From positions 1-8,129 of the forward strand of contig JALSTE010000665.1 in assembly GCA_026983855.1 (NCBI GenBank): 8,129 bases of DNA. The letters run 5' to 3'. Every line of letters starts with the position of its first letter. Within the stretch, counting starts at the first letter, position 1. Source of the stretch: Acidimicrobiia bacterium (GTDB lineage Bacteria; Actinomycetota; Acidimicrobiia; Acidimicrobiales; Poriferisodalaceae). A program made the position numbers and the translations under genes. Of this stretch, positions 5,304 through 8,129 are shown piece by piece. The notes under the pieces are model-generated. The model did no database searches. It was not told the DNA's origin and saw only the letters and a list, made by a program, of their open reading frames with translations.

Positions 5304-6746
5304 ATGCCCGACACCATCCCCAACCGTCTTCGGGCGGCCCTACCCCGCGACCTGGGGGACGGCGGCTACGCGTCCATCCGCTACGTGCAGTCCCGCAGTG
5401 AGGGTCTGTCGGTACGCCAGGGGGTGGTGCAACCGGTCCGCAACGCCGAGGAGGCGGGCGCCATGGTCACCGTCTGGGACGGCGGTGGGCTGGGCTACGC
5501 CGCCACCAGCGACCTCACCCCCGCCGGTCTGGACGCCGCGGTGGAGAGGGCCCGGGAATGGGCCCGGGTCACCTCCGGGCTGGGTGTACTGGCCGAACCT
5601 CCCCTCACCCACACCGTGGGCACCTACTCATCCCCGGTGGAGCGTCCCTGGTCCGACACCACCCTGGCCGAACGGATCGAGCTGCTCCGGGACCACGATG
5701 GCCGTCTGGGTGTCGACGAACGGATAGTCGACTGGGAGGCGGGTCTGGCCCACCGGGTGGTCGACACGATCATGGTCACCAACGGCGGGGGGGAGGTGGT
5801 GCAGCATTACGAGACCACCTTCCCCTCCCTGAGGGCCACCGCCAATGAGGGCACCAACACCCAGACCCGCACCTACGGCGGCCACGCCTTCTGCGGTCAG
5901 GGGGGAATCGAGGTCCTGGACCGTCACGGGTTCGCCGACGCCGCCCCCCGCATAGCGGCCCAGGCCCTGGAACTGCTCTCGGCCCCGAACTGCCCCACCG
6001 GGATCATGGACCTGGTGTTGGCCCCCGACCAGATGATCCTGCAGATCCACGAGTCCATCGGTCACCCCCTGGAGCTGGACCGGATCCTGGGGGACGAGCG
6101 CAACTACGCCGGAACCAGCTTCGTGACCCCCGACATGTTCGGTACCTACCGCTACGGCAGTGAGCTGCTGAACGTCACCTTCGACCCCACCGTGCCCGGT
6201 CAGATGGCCAGCTACGGGTTCGACGACGACGGTTCACCGGCCTCCCGGGAGTACCTGATCAGGGAGGGGATCCTGCAGCGACCCATGGGCGGCCGCATAT
6301 CCCAGACCCGGGCCGGACTACCCGGGGTGTCCAACTCCAGGGCCTGTTCGTGGAACCGACCCCCGATGGACCGCATGGCCAACCTGAACGTCGAACCGGG
6401 TGAGTCCACCTTCGAGGACCTGATCTCGTCGGTGGAGAGGGGGGTCTACCTGGAGACCAACAATTCCTGGTCGATCGACGACAGCCGCAACAAGTTCCAG
6501 TTCGGGACCGAGTACGGGACCATGATCGAGGACGGTGAGCTGACCCATCCCATCCGCAATCCCGGATACCGGGGGATCTCGGCCACGTTCTGGCGCAGTC
6601 TCTCCGGGGTCGGCGACCGCTCCACCTGGAAGGTCATGGGAACGCCCAACTGTGGCAAGGGTGAACCGAATCAGGTCATCGAGGTGGGGCACGCGGCCCC
6701 GGTGTGCCGCTTCAGCGGGGTAGAGGTTTTCGGAGGAGAACAGTGA
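5304..6746 (+). CDS. tldD: TldD-family zinc metalloprotease subunit
   Basis: Catalytic subunit of the TldD/TldE heteromeric peptidase, a cytoplasmic Zn enzyme that cleaves unstructured peptides inside its cavity; in E. coli it matures microcin B17 and degrades the CcdA antitoxin. The 480-aa length is right for the family. The metal site is visible: HESIGHPLE (249-257) gives the HExxxH motif with His249, Glu250 and His254. The expected third ligand, Cys450, lies in PNCGKGEPNQ (448-457). The N-terminal part (20-235) is the TldD/PmbA N-domain with RYVQSRSEGLSVRQG (26-40). SYGFDDDGSPASREYLIREG (303-322) and the segment at 336-360 with SNSRA are conserved C-domain parts. The start is set by AGGAGG 5 nt upstream. 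The stop codon overlaps the GTG start of tldE, so the pair is translationally coupled. No peptide-precursor gene is visible nearby. Confidence 0.95.
   Translation: MPDTIPNRLRAALPRDLGDGGYASIRYVQSRSEGLSVRQGVVQPVRNAEEAGAMVTVWDGGGLGYAATSDLTPAGLDAAVERAREWARVTSGLGVLAEPPLTHTVGTYSSPVERPWSDTTLAERIELLRDHDGRLGVDERIVDWEAGLAHRVVDTIMVTNGGGEVVQHYETTFPSLRATANEGTNTQTRTYGGHAFCGQGGIEVLDRHGFADAAPRIAAQALELLSAPNCPTGIMDLVLAPDQMILQIHESIGHPLELDRILGDERNYAGTSFVTPDMFGTYRYGSELLNVTFDPTVPGQMASYGFDDDGSPASREYLIREGILQRPMGGRISQTRAGLPGVSNSRACSWNRPPMDRMANLNVEPGESTFEDLISSVERGVYLETNNSWSIDDSRNKFQFGTEYGTMIEDGELTHPIRNPGYRGISATFWRSLSGVGDRSTWKVMGTPNCGKGEPNQVIEVGHAAPVCRFSGVEVFGGEQ
6732..6738 (+). promoter_or_regulatory. Ribosome binding site that sets the tldE start
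   Basis: GGAGGAG inside the last tldD codons lies 4 nt before the GTG at 6743. It favours that start over an in-frame ATG at 6704, which would add 13 residues unlike the family and lacks such a site. Confidence 0.75.
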
Positions 6747-8101
6747 GCACGGATCAGGGCCCCACCACCGGTGACGAGGAGACCTACTTCGACGATCTGG
6801 TCACCTGGGCCACCGGTCATCTGAGGGGCGACGAGGTGCTCACCGCCACCCTCGGGGGTGAGAACTCCGATTTCGTGAGGTTCAACGCCGGCCGGGTCCG
6901 TCAGGCCGGTTCGGTTCGCCAACGGGAGCTCGGCCTCGATCTGATAGAGGGGAACCGTCACACCTCATCCACCCTGGAACTGACCCAGGACACCGAGATC
7001 GACCGGGCCCGGGTGCTGCGCACCCTGGAGTCTCTGAGGGAGCAGAGGGCGATGGTGCCCGAGGATCCCTATCTGGTGTACTCCACCTCCGACGTCCGGA
7101 CCTCCAAGGTGCGCAGGACGGAGCTACCGGAGCCATCGACCATCCTGGGAGAGGTCAACGGTGCCGGAGCCGGTCCCGCCGATCTGGTCGGCATCTACGC
7201 CGCCGGGGACTCCTTCGACGGATTCGCCAGTTCCCTGGGTCAGCGCAACTGGGCCCAGTCCACGACGTTCAGTCTGGACTGGAGCATGCACCTCAGGGCC
7301 GACAAGGCGGCCAAGAACACCTACGCCGGTTTCGAATGGGATCACGAGGCGTTCGAGGCCAAGGTCGACTGGAGTGGCCGTCAGCTCCGGGCCCTGGACC
7401 GTGAACCGATCAGCCTGACACCGGGCGGATACCGGGTCTTCCTCGAACCGGCGGCCCTCCGCGACATCCTGGAGATGATGGCCTGGGGTGGATTCGGGCT
7501 GAAGTCCCACCGCACCCGCCAGACCCCGCTCCTGCACATGGTCACGGAGGGCGCCCGTCTGCATCCCACCGTCACCATCAGCGAGAACACCATCGGGGGC
7601 ATGGCCCCCGACTTCCAGGAGCAGGGTTTCTCCCGCCCCGATGAGGTGGTGCTGATATCGGAGGGGGAGTACACGGGGTGGCTCATCTCCCCCCGGTCGG
7701 GACGTGAGTACGGTGTGGCCGACAATGGCGCCTCCTCCCACGAGGCCCCCAACTCCATGGCCATGGCGCCCGGTCCCCTGCCCCGGGAGGGGATCCTCGA
7801 GGAGCTGGGCACCGGGCTGTACGTCGGAAACCTCTGGTACCTGAACTTCTCGGACCGCTCCGCCTGCCGCACCACCGGCATGACCCGTTTCGGCACCTTC
7901 TGGGTGGATCAGGGGGAGATCGTGGCCCCGGTCAACGTCCTGCGATTCGACGACACCGTCTACAACCTGCTGGGCGAGCAACTGGTGGGGCTGACCGACG
8001 AGGCCGAGTTCATGGCCGACCCCAGCTCCTACTTCCGCCGGTCCTCCGACAGTGCCCGGGTCCCCGGGGCCCTGGTGGCCGAGATGAGGTTCGCCCTGTG
8101 A
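6743..8101 (+). CDS. tldE: TldE/PmbA-family metalloprotease partner subunit
   Basis: A 452-aa homologue of TldD without the HExxxH motif, as expected for the TldE (PmbA) partner that completes the heteromer. The N-domain (about 15-225) holds the family pattern NSDFVRFNAGRVRQAGS (41-57). The segment aligned with the TldD metal helix reads DILEMMAWGGFGLKSHRTRQ (241-260), with no metal-binding pair. The C-domain has VTISENTIGGMAPDFQEQG (277-295), NLWYLNFSDRSACRTTGMT (363-381) and GTFWVDQGEIVAPVNVLRF (384-402), a hallmark of TldD/PmbA C-termini. The GTG at 6743 overlaps the tldD stop (GTGA), with GGAGGAG upstream. It differs enough from E. coli PmbA that the name is by role. Substrate is unknown. 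The gene is complete, with its stop 28 bp from the window end. Confidence 0.9.
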   Translation: MSTDQGPTTGDEETYFDDLVTWATGHLRGDEVLTATLGGENSDFVRFNAGRVRQAGSVRQRELGLDLIEGNRHTSSTLELTQDTEIDRARVLRTLESLREQRAMVPEDPYLVYSTSDVRTSKVRRTELPEPSTILGEVNGAGAGPADLVGIYAAGDSFDGFASSLGQRNWAQSTTFSLDWSMHLRADKAAKNTYAGFEWDHEAFEAKVDWSGRQLRALDREPISLTPGGYRVFLEPAALRDILEMMAWGGFGLKSHRTRQTPLLHMVTEGARLHPTVTISENTIGGMAPDFQEQGFSRPDEVVLISEGEYTGWLISPRSGREYGVADNGASSHEAPNSMAMAPGPLPREGILEELGTGLYVGNLWYLNFSDRSACRTTGMTRFGTFWVDQGEIVAPVNVLRFDDTVYNLLGEQLVGLTDEAEFMADPSSYFRRSSDSARVPGALVAEMRFAL

Positions 8102-8129
8102 CCGGCGGTGGCGGAAGGTGGGGGAGGTG
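8098..8129 (+). other. Possible start of a further co-transcribed gene (truncated)
   Basis: GTG at 8098 overlaps the tldE stop as GTGA, the same arrangement seen at 1754 and 6743, and its frame stays open to the window end. Alternatively GGGGGAGG (8119-8126) may be a ribosome binding site for a gene beginning just past 8126. Only 32 bases are visible, so nothing can be said about a product. Confidence 0.2.

Overview
This is a GC-rich, gene-dense bacterial window with many GTG starts and 4-bp GTGA gene overlaps. It also has several start codons with no Shine-Dalgarno sequence but a TAnnnT-like hexamer 6 to 8 nt upstream. That style suggests an actinobacterium, possibly Acidimicrobiia-like, but this is an inference from style. 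The heme A synthase is of the long-loop, cysteine-free COX15 kind best known from alphaproteobacteria and mitochondria, so it does not by itself fix the lineage. I see no tRNA, rRNA, CRISPR array, insertion sequence or phage gene.

Layout. A short VOC-fold (glyoxalase/extradiol dioxygenase superfamily) gene on the minus strand (46-420) is divergent from a heme A synthase gene (624-1757). The 203 bp between them is largely a 69-bp, three-copy tandem repeat that duplicates the start codon and first codons of the VOC gene. The heme A synthase overlaps by 4 bp a polytopic membrane protein resembling DUF2238/YjdF (1754-2437). Tail to tail with that pair, only 3 bp away, is an alpha/beta-hydrolase-fold protein (2441-3232, minus) whose nucleophile elbow reads GHALG, with Ala where Ser is expected. 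Upstream of it on the same strand is an unrecognised 133-aa protein (3279-3680, minus). Divergent from that is an aldehyde dehydrogenase (3770-5161). The window ends with a tightly coupled tldD-tldE metalloprotease pair (5304-6746 and 6743-8101) and possibly the first codons of another gene.

Function. The region looks like ordinary chromosomal housekeeping and metabolic genes rather than a mobile island. The heme A synthase would serve aa3-type cytochrome oxidase maturation. TldD/TldE form a heteromeric Zn peptidase known for trimming modified or unfolded peptides (microcin B17 maturation, CcdA degradation). The most unusual points are the start-codon repeat array ahead of the VOC gene, the missing nucleophile in the alpha/beta hydrolase, and the COX15 type. 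I found no convincing new multi-gene system.
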